Source: Lottia gigantea (lineage: Eukaryota > Mollusca > Gastropoda > Lottiidae). Taken from it: a stretch of DNA of 64,000 nt. The notes under the pieces are model-generated. The model was not told the DNA's origin. It ran no database searches and saw nothing but the letters and a program-made list of their open reading frames with translations. Below, piece by piece: positions 1 through 13,300 of this stretch. Numbering within the stretch: the stretch's first letter is position 1; the number at the start of each line of letters is the position of its first letter. A program made the translations under genes and the position numbers. The stretch spans positions 526,950-590,949 of the forward strand of contig NW_008709979.1 in assembly GCF_000327385.1 (NCBI RefSeq), in the 5' to 3' direction.

Positions 1-1029
1 TTTTTATGTTTTTTTTTCTGGTTTGGGTGGTAGCCATGGAAATATAAATATTTTACGAGAAAATGGAAAAAAAAGTTCCCAGGGCCAAACTAATTGGAAT
101 TTTCTTAATTATTCTCTTCCTTATTGAATAAGCTTTCTATAACAACATCAGGTTTGTTGACTTCACATAATAAATGACTGCTGAGTCTTCTGTCACTCAA
201 GGCAGATTTTTTTTACTCAATTGAAATTTCAGCGAAAACTAAGATATATCAATTCTTGCGTTAATTTTCTTTCTATATTGTTCAAATATAAAGTAATAAT
301 AATTATCTGCATTCTAGACCAGAAATTAATTAATCCAGTAGCCGTTGTGTTGGGCGACAGTGCAAACAACCTACAGATTTCATCGTTTTATTATCATCCA
401 GTCATAAATACAACGCCACGTGACCTCGGGGATTCCCCTTGTTGACAAATACCGCTTGCGAATTCTTTTTCAATCGTGCTCGGGTCCGAATGCTTTGTTT
501 AGACTCTCGCCATGTGCAATGGCGTAAATTGATCGGGAATGTCTTTCTGTTCCTAAAAATAACTTTTACTAAATCGCTAATATCTCGGGTACCAAAAGAC
601 ACTGGTTCGAAAAACTTTCTCACACTGTACGCTTTTCCTCTTTCATTCGTGAAAAGGCAACGCCCTTTAAAACTCTTGTAACGTCTCAAATTGGACCAGA
701 TGAGCCGGTTTCATTGGATGTTGTTTTGCCTAATTGCATCCGCCCGTGGCAATATGTCTGATATCTAAAATCTCACATGGAATCTGACATTGCAATTTCT
801 ACGTGCCACGGGGGACAAAGCGAGAAAAAAAACACCCTCATGATCGTGTCTCAGCATATGATATAGGGTTTATGTTAGGGTGATAAGCAAAGCTGTTGTG
901 ATACTTTAAATGAAGTAGCCTATGTAAGAGGTATGCGATATTGCGCGTTCATAGCAAGAGACGCTAATCACTAGAGAATATTTACAACTTGTTTTTGTGA
1001 AGTATATTTTTTTTCATTGAAGATTAAAG
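1..1029. other. No gene recognised (left edge)
   Basis: AT-rich sequence with only short open frames on both strands. None shows domain motifs, splice-bounded coding or a signal peptide. I see nothing in it that I can name. Confidence 0.5.
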
Positions 1030-1560
1030 GGAAGAAAACGCAATCTGAATGAGGAATCGTACCTTAGTCTCTAAACGGGTTTTTCTTTTAGCTAAGCTTA
1101 TAAGTAATAGTGTTCACAGCTTACCGTTGAAATTTGTATCTTCAAATCAATGTGTTAATCATTTTTAGTAAGACTATTTACATCATTATACTCAGGACCA
1201 TAATCAACACCCAAACATGGCAAACCTGTTCCTTTAAGCAACAAGTGTAAACAATAGCTTACTGTAATGCAATCTTTAGTATATATTTGGTCAACTAAGT
1301 TGATGAAAAATTTATACATAACGGACAGTTTCACCTTCAATAGGACAGATTCACCATCCGTTTGACCAATCGTAAATCGGTGTCAGAAGCGGGAATTTTG
1401 TACCTAAGCTACTTAATAATAGAGATTACAGCTCGCCGTCGAAATCTGAGCTTTCAAATCAAGACGACTTGTTTTTCTTGATACTCTCGCGTATATAGAA
1501 AAGACATATATAGAACTAGAAAGTGCAATTCCTAGTTTGAGGGTAATTTCGACAATTTTT
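1030..1560 (+). repeat. Two adjacent copies of a dispersed repeat
   Basis: Segments at about 1046-1160 and 1346-1560 share wording with sequence at 12183-12410, 61278-61520 and, on the other strand, 24490-24690. Shared landmarks are a TTGACCAATCGTA-like block, a GTGTTCACAGCTYACCGTCGAAATTTG-type block (degenerate) and a TTTCTTGAGAC block. The copies are diverged. No coding potential and no clear terminal inverted repeat was seen, so the class is unknown. Confidence 0.5.
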
Positions 1561-1646
1561 ATTTCGTCATTTACATTTAGAGTTATATCCCTGGTCCCTA
1601 TTTGTAGAGGAATCCACTCATCTCGAAATTCAACCTTTTATTACTT

Positions 1647-1930
1647 ATTCAAGAAATCTCGTTGAAAACTTTCCAATATGTTATAATCATGAAATCTTGG
1701 CCAATACTTGAATTCAATTAATCATGGCCATGAAACATGAAAATCTTGAGTTAGACAAACTGAAAGTAGATCACTTCATTTTATCAACATCCGCTTGTCT
1801 GTTACTGCACACAAAACGATTATTTTTAGAATTATCCTCCCGCGCGTAATTCTGTTATAAAGTAGCACGGACTACAATCATTTGGATAAAATGTTTTAGT
1901 GGATTCTATTTTCCTAAAACATTTTATGAA
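1647..1930 (+). repeat. Dispersed repeat, second copy at 15150-15555
   Basis: The stretch beginning AAATCTCGTTGAAAACTTTC and running through a CTGCACACAAAACGA block and a TACGGACTAC block recurs in the same order at 15150-15555, inside gene A. It is non-coding. Ends are not resolved. Confidence 0.55.
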
Positions 1931-2084
1931 ATAGAACGATCTCCCTAATCTCTAATATAAATCAACTGCGCTGTGTGGCAGTTTCGAAGAAAAAACTTAG
2001 TCATATAGAAATTAAGGTATTATGTTACAGCTTGCAGAGATATCAAACTTGACATGATAAGACAAGATAATAGAATATATATGT

Positions 2085-2175
2085 ATGTGGTCTGCCCATC
2101 TACTATTGCCCGTAAACACTCTAGAAGGTGCGATTTTTTGATGGATTGTAACGAAACTAGATGGAATTTAAAAAG
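2085..2175 (+). repeat. Fragment of the CGCCCAC-type repeat
   Basis: The wording around CCCGTAAACACTCTAGAAGG, followed by a GTAACGAAACTAGATGG block, matches the interior of the element at 10658-11110 (CTCGTAAACACTCTACAAGG, GACGAAACTTGGTATGG). It is a partial, diverged copy without its ends. Confidence 0.4.
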
Positions 2176-2993
2176 AAAGAAATTCATTGTATTTATTAAG
2201 CAGTTTTATAGTAGAAAAATCCCTGTCGTAAATTGTAAGAAATAAAAAGATATTAATAGTGCGTTTTTTCATACCTGATTCTTACATTATGTTGCCGATA
2301 TAGGTATATTCTATTCGTATTTTCTTAATCTAATTTGTTATATCTGATTGTTGGCATTATATTAATAAAATAATAAATATCTAAGTACAAATAATCTAAA
2401 ACCTAAATCTAAAAGTAGTTTGTCAATACATTGGTAGCAGCGAATGCATTTTTCATAAAAAAGAAAGTATTTTGTTATGACCAATAGTATCATTTGTTAA
2501 GAAAAGTAAGCATATCCTGCTTGGCGCCTCACCTGTCATTTGGTCTCAATATTACACACACCCTTGACCAAAAACAAAAGCAAAATCTTTAGATATGTAA
2601 TTTTGCTATATCAAATAAATCGACTTTACAAATGAGAACTGTACAGTATATGATATTTACATGTTATATCTATCTACTATCAAATATATAGTTTATTTCA
2701 AAGAGGTAACATATGTTTATTGTAAGGTGTATTAAATTATATAAAATCTAATAAACGATATTGGGTTTATTTGTTTATTGATAACATGCTTGGTTTATCT
2801 ATGTTATGACTTGCATGAATATATGTAAGGTGTAAATTTTGCCATGATACTGGATAGCCCTACCTTCAAATCCTCAACCTGATTAGATTTCAATATAATT
2901 ATCGGTATATGGTGTAGTTTATTTTCAAGGGAATTTCCAAGTGCCTTTTCTCTCTCGATTAAAACCGTCCGCACCTATCGGTTCAAAACCGGT

Positions 2994-3614
2994 GGGTGTA
3001 AAATTCCACATCCGAACTCGAAATAAATAGTTTTGCCGTAAACTTACTAGATTACGTTTTGAATATAAGACAGACTGGCAATAAATAATCATTGTTTGTG
3101 AACACAATCACCGATTACCGTAGACAAAACTCCGCTTCTGAAACTAATGTACGATTGTTCACACGGATGGCGAAAAACAAAGACAATAAATGGCCCTTGA
3201 ACTAGCCGGGAAATTTCAGAAAATCGGGCCTGCCTAAAAATGTCCGTCATTTACTGTAAAAGATTATTTTACACAAATCTTAATTTTCATCATAATAGAT
3301 CGGTTAGGGTTTATCCTTAGTATTTTGCTTATACAACTGGCTAGGACTTTAGGAAAACCTGGGGTGGGAGCGGTGTTGCGTTTTTGTAGGAACCGTCAGA
3401 ACCAACTTCCAATATAGCTCTCAAACCCATGAGCCTGAGCACCATTTTTTCATTGACCACAAATAAATATTTATTCTCAGTTTAGTAATCAATTTATATC
3501 AATTGATTGCCACTGAAATTACGACTATAAAATTGTTTTGCGTAACTTTAGCTTCGATTTTTAGGTCTTTTCTGACCCAATTCGGACAGTTCGAGGATGT
3601 GGAATTTTACACCC
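2994..3614. mobile_element. Possible non-autonomous TIR element
   Basis: Arms at about 2994-3020 and 3588-3614 are inverted copies of each other. The core GATGTGGAATTTTACACCC is identical in inverted orientation over about 19 bases, with weaker pairing beyond it. The roughly 570 bases between the arms carry no transposase-like frame. A short non-autonomous DNA transposon is the simplest reading. Target-site duplications were not established. Confidence 0.45.
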
Positions 3615-4396
3615 AATCAAAAAGGATTGTTCATTATGATTTATCTATCCAGTTCATTGAATCTCAGCAGATTCAATGTGCACTATTTTCTATTTCTCCA
3701 AAACGACACCGTTTCCCGCATATCTTGCTCTGAAGGGTTCGCCATAGGGTCCAAAGGCAATAACAAAAAGGATGCTCAACCGAAACCACGCCAGCATGAA
3801 TAAGCACACTAATTTCCATCAAATTAACAAAACAGTTACTTTCTTCCCTATTTCCAAGGCAAAGTGTACGTAAAGATGAACAGGCGTTTAGAAAACACGT
3901 GTATAGGTTATAAAGGGGTCGTCTATTAAGAGACTATGTCGTATCAGTCATTTTTGGGGAGAGATATGAGATAGAGGAACTTCTATTTAATTATGTAATA
4001 GCTTGGGAATTCTCCCGGATAGATATTTTTAAAGATATTATGAAAAGATAATAATTATTTTGGGAGGCGGTATTAAGGGCTCATGACAGGATATAAAAGG
4101 ACTCTTATCAATTTCTTATCATAAGTCCAAGGATCACAGGTCTCGAACAACATATAACTATTGGTGATCTGTTCCTTAATGATTATATCAAACTTGGCAC
4201 AGACTATGATGGACATATACAATTAATGGGGAATGTGCTGGTTTCAGTTGTCAGAGTAACAGAACGTGAATTCATAAGACTTATTTATAAGAGATATTTC
4301 GACCAGTTTATTCTACGAACATATTTAGCGTGCTTTTTTAAAAAGATTAGCTTAGTAGAAAGACATAATGTTAAGAACTAAGTATATTTGATTGGT
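3615..4396 (+). other. Upstream flank of gene A
   Basis: No convincing coding exon. An in-frame TAA at 4379-4381 lies just before the ATG chosen for gene A. A 5' UTR exon or promoter must lie here or further left, but I cannot place a transcription start. Confidence 0.4.
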
Positions 4397-7300
4397 ATGT
4401 TTAGGAAAGTTCCCCAATCGTTACCATCATTAGGTAATGTTGATGATATCTCCCAACTAGAAACAATAGACAATGAAATATTATTGGATTGTATAAAGCA
4501 ACGTTTTGAACAGAACAGTTTTTATGTAAGTATTCACAAGTAACGCTTTAACACCATACTGTATATATTTTGTATGTTTTTTTTAGAATTGATATGCCTA
4601 TGCGTTTTAGCTATACATTGATATATTCCTACCCTTGTCTGAAAGACACAAAAGTCAGATGAAGACGTGTTAACTCCATGCGCCACAGTTCTAGCTTGGC
4701 ATGAAAAAACCCTGCCCATATAGAATGTAGATGCACAATAATTTTAACGTTCAAATACAGGCTGTTAGGCACGCAAAAATAAAATATTAATCGTATCTAT
4801 ATCAATTTATATTACATTTATTTTATATCAATGACATCTCTGACAATTTATAATATATAATAGCCAACAATGAATCACACGCCTACAATAAGATAATATA
4901 ATTCTTATATAAAAATAGTTCACTAAAACATTATGTATTTCGTGTCGAACAAGTGTTTCAACGAATTGTAAAATTGTACCATCTTTGTATTCATATGTTT
5001 AAATGAATATTTTTAGTCTATTTGAATTGAGTTTCAGATATACAGAAAAAACACAGAAAGTTTCGAATCAATTCTTAAGAACCAGCTAAAGTCGTCTAAA
5101 CTTCGTTCGGTAAAATAAACCAAGTTCGGTAATAAATGTCAGTCAGGCTTCTTGACAAGTTAAAATTGTACCATTCACCAGTTACCTCTTGCTTACGATG
5201 GGTAAGGGTTTACCTGGGGTATAAAAACGTAGAAAGGTCCAATATATCGGCGAACGTTAACTTGTCATCTACCTACCAACATATCTGATAATATGCAAGG
5301 TCACATAAAAGGGCAAGATAAATTGCGCTTTAGCAATATCTTCTTGATTGATAGTGTCTAATCGTGACAAGTGTATTACCCCCAGATAACTTCCTGGAGA
5401 TGACTTCATGCAGTTTATCTTTTTTACTCGCAGCTGGATACCTAAAAAAAACCATACAGGTGACAGAATTGCTCAAATCAAAATTTAAATGTGTACTAAG
5501 AGGATAATAATGAATATAAACACTTAATAAAATAAATAAACGACATAAATGAAATTTCATTGCTGATATCATAAATCAGTTGAATCACAGACTTCATTAT
5601 ACGAAACGAAACTAATCAGTGAAATTCTTAGTGACTCAAATTTACCGAATCAAATATTTTTTTAAAAATATAAACGAAATAAATAATGTTTCTTCCCATG
5701 CTCTTAAGAAGAAAATCTACGATCCATAAATCTTATAATATTTATTGTTATTTGAGGATTTGGTGGTTAGCGTGTTTGGTTAGTTTGGATTTCAAACCTA
5801 CCATAAGAAATGGGAGATATAGAAGAAGGCTGCGTTCATTAAATGTCAAATACATAATCTCTAGATATTATAATATTTAACCTTTCGTAACTCCATGACG
5901 TGTCTTTCATTCATTACATATATCATCTTAAATCAGAGTACACATTGGGTATAACCCTCGAAGTAATGCAATATTGGGTATTTTACCGACAGGCAACAAC
6001 TGCAATCTACTGTAATCTGACCTCTTGGGTCGACGGCAAGACCCAATCAGGACATGAGATACTTAATACAACTGCCCTTTTTCAGCCATAGGTGCGGTCA
6101 ATTCACGATACCCATTAAGGAATGTGTCAAAGGTTAGGGTAATCTATGAAAAATATTGTTTAAAAATTGGAAGTGTAACGTATTCAAGATCTAATAAACA
6201 TACGTAAGCATCAGATGTGTAATAGTCTCTATCAGATAACTAAAAAAAATCTGCCTGTTTTTCAACATCTGATCAAAACAATTGCGAAGCATATGTCAAG
6301 TTCAATAATCCAAAAATAAATACAAAAGCCTACTAATACTTGTCAAAAATCTGAACAAAACAATGGCTTATATCACCAATTATAATCAATTTTGAAATAC
6401 TTTTTAATCACAGACACTAGCTCACAAACTTTTCATCTAAAAGCAACGCGATCTTATCAACATACCAAGCTCCCGTAATTCGCATTATAATGCTTGGGCA
6501 TAAAAAAATTAAAATGTATTGTAAAACAGTTTATATATATAAAACAATATAAAACATGAAATGAAAATTTAAAAATTGAACATGCAAAGCAGTTGTATAT
6601 GTTACTAAGTAATACGCCACAATATTCGTTTTATCTTATAGACGTATGTTGGTGATACAGTTATCGCTGTAAATCCTTGTTACTTTAGAAATTGGAACTA
6701 TACTGCAGGGTTTTTTTCTTCTGTTCTCATCTGAAATTAGATAAAATAATAAGTTATACACTAATTGCCTTTAGTTTGCTGTGAACAAGGTTGTCATTTA
6801 CGTCCTGTTTTTTTGTTTATAGACATGGGGGAATTCCTATTGTAGACTTTTCATAATGTGCATGGACTATCTTACACGTAACCTATCAGAATGTGTCATT
6901 TAATGTTAATCAATTTCGTGCATCAGATGAACGATCCTTGAAAACTAATGAGCTAAACCTATGAGGTGCCAAAATCAAGTACACACTGTCAAGATCTCTC
7001 ATGAAAACTATTAAAATATAAAATCCCGAAAGTTTCTAATTTAAACAGACATCTGGCGATGCACTTTTTCTTGAGGACCCAAGATAATCTATATATTATG
7101 AAGCAAAGCAACCATTACAGATGAATTTCCTGTACCTTCACAACTTTTCGGAAGCGAACTGCTCTTCCAATATTTAATATTATATGCTTTAAATTACATC
7201 ACTTATTGTTACAGCAACATGAAATATATACAAATATTCGAGATCGTAGTTCTCAACCAGCACACATTTTCTGGGCAGCAGATTTCGCTTATCGTGCACT

Positions 7301-10300
7301 TAAAGATGGTAATGGACAATGTTTGGTGGTTACCGGTGATAGCGGAGCAGGGAAGACAGAAAGCACCAAGCTGATATTAAAACATTTAATTCATTTGAAC
7401 AAATCTCCGTCGAAGGAACATGATCTCATTGCTAAGTTAGAAAAGGTATAAAACTAGCTTCGTGAGTATTTTCCACTATTTTTTTGTTCAATAATTGTAT
7501 GTAATCCGTATGAACGTGGGTATCAGGACGTTATGACTTCTATCGCTGGGTATAATAGGAATTTCTTCCTGGTTATCTTTTATCTTTGTAAAAAAATGAA
7601 GAGCACACATTGACTTATGTAGATGTCTTTTAACTTTCAAGTTATTTTGATATCTTTTGATGATCATTTTTTTAAGTTGAATAATGTGTATATAGAGTCT
7701 GCCTTACCTAGACAACGAATATTGTAGAATTGCTGCATTGGTAATTAACTAGTAAAAAAAATATCCACGAATTTGTTAAGGTTAACTTACACCTCATTTA
7801 TCTCTGATAAATTTTTCATCGATATATGTATTTATTTACCAGGTTCTTAATCCATGTTGACAAATGTATAGAATAACTTAATTTGATTGTTTTATGTAAA
7901 TTAGTATGCGATTGACCTTCTATTTACAGATAAATCAAGTGCTTGAATTTTTTGGAAATGCTGAAACGTCACTCAACGAAAATTCAAGTCGTTTCGGGAA
8001 ACTAGTGGAGATATCGTATACTGATAATAATACTATTGAATTTGGTAGGTTATATGTTGACTTTTTATAATCTTTGTTTTATTTATCTCTTTACTTAATA
8101 TACTTGTATATCATTTATATTGCCTATATCATCTCAATGTTATTATAACATAATCTCTTTATACAATAACATATCCCACACGTTGCCTCGACGTTGTTGT
8201 CTCTAGAATAAACATTGAAAGCAACACAATTGGAGGTCACTCTCAATTAATATGGGAATTGCAGATTTTAACACATACATTGAAATGCAATGAATCTGAA
8301 CCTAAAGACCTGAAGGAATCACGGTTGTCAGTTTAGGCAAATGGACTTGACTTTCATTTCTTCATATGTAGTCTTAAATCATCCGTGACGGCATCGGTGA
8401 GCATTTCTATGAAAGAAAAGAGATCAATCAACAATCAAATTCAGAAAACGTTTCCTGCAAGCCTTTTCATTACTTTTTTGTCGTTAGCCAAAGTAAACGG
8501 ATCAAATCCGCCAGTGGCGTAATTATCTAGAAGATAGCATGCTAAGTCTTTATGTGTTTAATCTTTTGAAAAATTTCTTACATATTCAGCCACAATTATG
8601 TACGATGTTATTTTACATAGCACATACGACAGTTATTTATATCTGTTTCAGCTAAAATAGAAGGGTATATTCTTGAGAAATTTAGAGTAACGGAACCAAA
8701 TGAAAATGAAAAGAATTTTCACGCTTTCTATGCTCTGTTTGCTGGAATGTCAGATTGTGAACTCCGAGAATTGGAATTGGAAGAGCTTAGCGAATATAGG
8801 TATGTCAAATATTAATATTTATATCCAATGCGGAAGGAGAAATTTTCCAAACTGGGATTTCAAATATTTATCTATCAATATTGTTATGTAATATATTTAT
8901 TCTTTAAAAAGCAGTTGGTAATACATATAATATAAGAAAAACAGAAGGGTTTTAGACTAGTGAAAATTGATTTTTAGCGATGTTTAACGTTTCGCGAAAG
9001 GAACTGGTGAGCGATTCTTATGATTTTAGTTGCCGTCGAATACAATATACTGTTCTCATCTCGCTAGAAAGTAGCACAAAATATGTCATCAGCAACTCTT
9101 TTAATCTTCAGAATACTTACAACTTTTAACAAAGTGGAAGAGGAAAGATCTTATGAGAGGAAATATAATGAAATGATCAATATTCTCGATGAAGTTGGTC
9201 TAAACAAAGAGGTAGGTCAAGGGAAAGTATAACTTCACACTACCTAGTAGATCTCACATTTCTATACAAAAAGTAAGAAGTTAAACTCCATTTCTCTTTC
9301 AAATAGAGTTTTCTGTAACGACGACCTTAGGAATATTCAAATATACACATTTAATGTATGAGTTCGGTAAACCTTTTTGGTTATCAAACTAACACTACTA
9401 AAACAAAGTGTTCGATTGTTTTGCTCTATTTTTATTTGTAGACAAGAGACCAGATTCATTCAATACTAGCCGCTATTCTACACCTAACTAATATAGAATT
9501 TGACGAGGACCCAAGTGGTGCAATTGGATTCTTAGATGTTAAAGCTTTGGAAAGTATCGATAGATGTGAGTTTTTTACGATTCTATCAAATCGGAGATAT
9601 CTACTAGATAGCTTGGGGCTGCTCAGTTAGTTAAACGCTTGCTAGTAAACCTTGGAGTTATGGATTAGACCCCGGCAGGGGTCGAGTCGTTCAATTTTGA
9701 AATCCAGTTCCTCTTGTAAGTTACGCAGGAAGGATGGGCTGACTTAAAAGCATCTGCCATGGCCGTTCGATGAGGCAATACACTGAGCACTAAGGGATCC
9801 TTCAACAGCTACACACCCTAAAAGAGTACGTATATGTTGTAAAGAAGGACTTACAACCCAATTTCATTTCTTTGCCACAAAGTGATTGAAACTTTAATTT
9901 CATTACAAATTGTATTTGTTTACATGCAAGTCAATTTAGAAAACATGGCATATGCAGTTGAAATATTTCAGTTGGTCGTATGCTGAATTTAGAAGAAGAA
10001 GACTTTGATAATATCAGGCGATTGCTCCTGTCAACAGAAATAAGAGGTATTGCCTTGGTATTTGTGTATGAATAACAAATTCTTTTCAATAAATCTAGTC
10101 AAAATTCATTCTTGATTAGGAGCAATTTTGTAGGGTTAAATCTGTGACATTTCAGTCTTCCTTTTAGGCCAGGTTACACAAAATCTAAGATAGAATTTGT
10201 ATTAATCCGACAATACATGTCTATTTCAAGAATTATATTACACCATATTTGTTCAACATAATTGATGAATCATTTGTAAACCGGTTTTATTAGCAGCATA

Positions 10301-13300
10301 TTTAATGTGTTTTCACTTTTCAATCTATGCCATTCCTTGTTTGTGAACTCTGCATTATGTTCTATGAGTGCATATAGCTAATAATGTTGACTCTGTATTT
10401 TTATGACAATTTAGATGAGAAAAGATTAAAGACTCTATCTGATGCTGAAGATGGTCGAGATGCTCTAGCACGAGAATTGTATTCTTGTTTATTCTATGGA
10501 ATTATTGACGTGATCAATTCAATATTAGCTAATAATCACCTGGATAAAAGGTAATAAAATTATGCTTTGAAAAGTTTGTCTGATAAGTTATATTACGAGC
10601 GTAGATGATTCTGGATCAATTGTATACCATGTGATATGTTACTTCCGTGCTCATTTTTATACGCCCACATGAAATGGGGGGCGTATATTGCCGTCACCTC
10701 TTTCCGTCCGTCCGTCGGTCCGTCCACAATTGCTCGTAAACACTCTACAAGGCACACTTCTTAATTGATTTCGACGAAACTTGGTATGGTTGTTTGTAAT
10801 CACACAAGGATGAACCTTATTGAAAATCAGACGAATTGAAAAATATTTATTGCCCTTGATCTTGAAAACTCGTTCAATTTGTAACTCATAAAATCTCTAG
10901 AAGGCATGATTCTTGCCAAATTTTGACAAAACTTTGTTTCATTATTCATTACCGCGCTGAAGATTGAATATTTGTCTTCTAGAGTTTTCACGAGCTAAAG
11001 ATTGAACACGTTTTCAAGTGTATGACTGAAGGTTGAATATTTCATACTGTTGATTGTTACTGTACTGCTAAATATTTATGTTCAAAATCAAAGCTGCCAG
11101 TGGGCGTATATTACCTTGCCAAGCTATCTTCATAATTACATGTATTATTCAAATGCATTTACGTAATGACTCTGGACACTAAAGGTGCCCTCACATCATG
11201 GAGATTAACAGTTGGGTATGGATGCGATTAATGAAAGTGGCCACGAGTTCTAAACGCAACTCACAACTCGGTTGTATGAGAGTGTCGCTCGAAACTTATG
11301 ATTTCTATTCATATTCCCAACCATATGCAACTAGTGATCGCTAAGGTGTATTATACCAATCCGGCTTCTACTCATTTACTTACGTACCATTGCCATGATC
11401 CTTGTCACCATTGTTCTTATTTTTTGTTAAGTTCGAATAAGAAGAAGTCTATACGAATTCTTGACATCTCTGGATTTGAGAACCTTGAAAAGAATAACAG
11501 CTTTGAACAGTTGTTGATCAATACAGTAAATGAAAATCTTCAGCAGTATTTCTTACGACAAGCTTTCAAAGAAGAAGAGAGAGAGTTTCTGTCAGAAGGT
11601 GTACGGTTTGATAGCGTCCAATATAGAGATAATACTGATGTCATAAGTTTATTATGTAGAGTAAGTATCTTTTACAATCTTATGAACTCGCGATGTTGAT
11701 ACTGATCAAATGATGATACCTCTCTTAGCACTTTGCTTTGCGCCTCAAGCTCCATGTGCACTTCTTAATCGAATAACCTGCAATTTATGAATGTGGCTTC
11801 TGCCAGATACGAAACGCATTGTTTTCAATGGTTTTGTTTGAATGTATATTTATAACGATGGATGCGTCGTGCAGTGTTTGATATATTTATTACTATCTGA
11901 AAAAGGTAGTCATTCTCTGAATTTTGTTTCAGCCACCAGTTGGTATAATACACATATTAAATGATTCGGTATCAGTTAATCCGTCAGTACGACATTTTAT
12001 ACAACACGTACAACAGATTCATCACCAAAATCCCAATTTTAGCATTATCAAAGGGAATCAAAGAAGTCAACATACGATGTTTTCTATCAATCATTATGCC
12101 TCCGAGGTATGTATTCAATTTTACTTTACAATTAGTACTCGAAATCAAACTTAAAACACGAGTTAAGGTAGGTTGCAGGCTTTTAAATGACAGGTTTACC
12201 ATCCGTTTTACCAATCGTACCTTAGTCACAGAAACTGGATGTCCGCATTTGAGAGTTTAAATGACGATGCGTTTTTTCTTGAGACTCCGTCATGGAGGAA
12301 AGACATAATTATATAAAATAGAAAGTGAAATTTCTAGTTTACGGTATATTTGAAGGAATTTTGCGATTATTGTGCAGTTCTTGTACTTCTGAAGATTATA
12401 TACATATATTCAAGACCAAACTCAACCCCCGAAAATACCGAACCATGACCTGTAATCAAACACCAGAAATTAAATAATATTAATATAGACGATAAAGCAG
12501 AAGTGTGGGTCGTCATCATAGATTACGTAAAAGTAAAATAGAAAACACTCCACCATTCCGCCTATGTCCGCCACAACTAGCGTCAGATCATTATTCTCTT
12601 CTAAATTAAATTGTCCTGTATATATTTCCAAATTGCTTGACGGTTAATTTCAGGTTATCTACGATGCTAGTAATTTTCTGAAGAAGAATAGAGACACTGT
12701 CTCGGCTCAACTTAGTGAAATAGTACAACGAAGTGATAATATGTTTATCAGGAATTATTTTCAACTGGGTAGTTTTGCTACTACCTCTAGAAACAGGTGA
12801 TTACGTTTTTCGAACCTCAGTCTTTGTAAGCGCTGATATTGTTTACACTGTTGATTATATTGATTCGATTCAAAATTCCGGTTTTAATCCAGATCATAAT
12901 CATAATTGCATCTTTCAAAATTCTGTATCTATTTGTTTCAGAGGAGGAAGGTCATCATTTCGAGGACGAGAAAGTATGTAAGTACTTTTGTTTATTCTTT
13001 ATCGTGCTTAAGCTCCATGATGTTAAGCACTATGAAATTGCCCCTTTTATTTGTTTTTTTTTTTCGTTTTTTTTTTTTTTTGGAATATTTTTTTAACAAA
13101 AATGTTAATCTGATGAACATAAAGCTGTATATATAATCTTACATTTTAGTGAATTATATAGGCAATTATATCCAGCCTTACAAGCACATCCATTCAAATC
13201 ATAATATTTTACAATTAAGGATTAAGATTTTCTTCGATTTCAGTTGCTCGGAATCATCTAATTCAAGTCGTACTGGTAAATTGGTTGGACGTGTTTCAGA

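Noticed and set aside
5761-5810. tRNA-like text TGGTTAGCGTG...TTTCAAACC
   Set aside because: The spacing and stems do not form a cloverleaf, so I treat it as chance.
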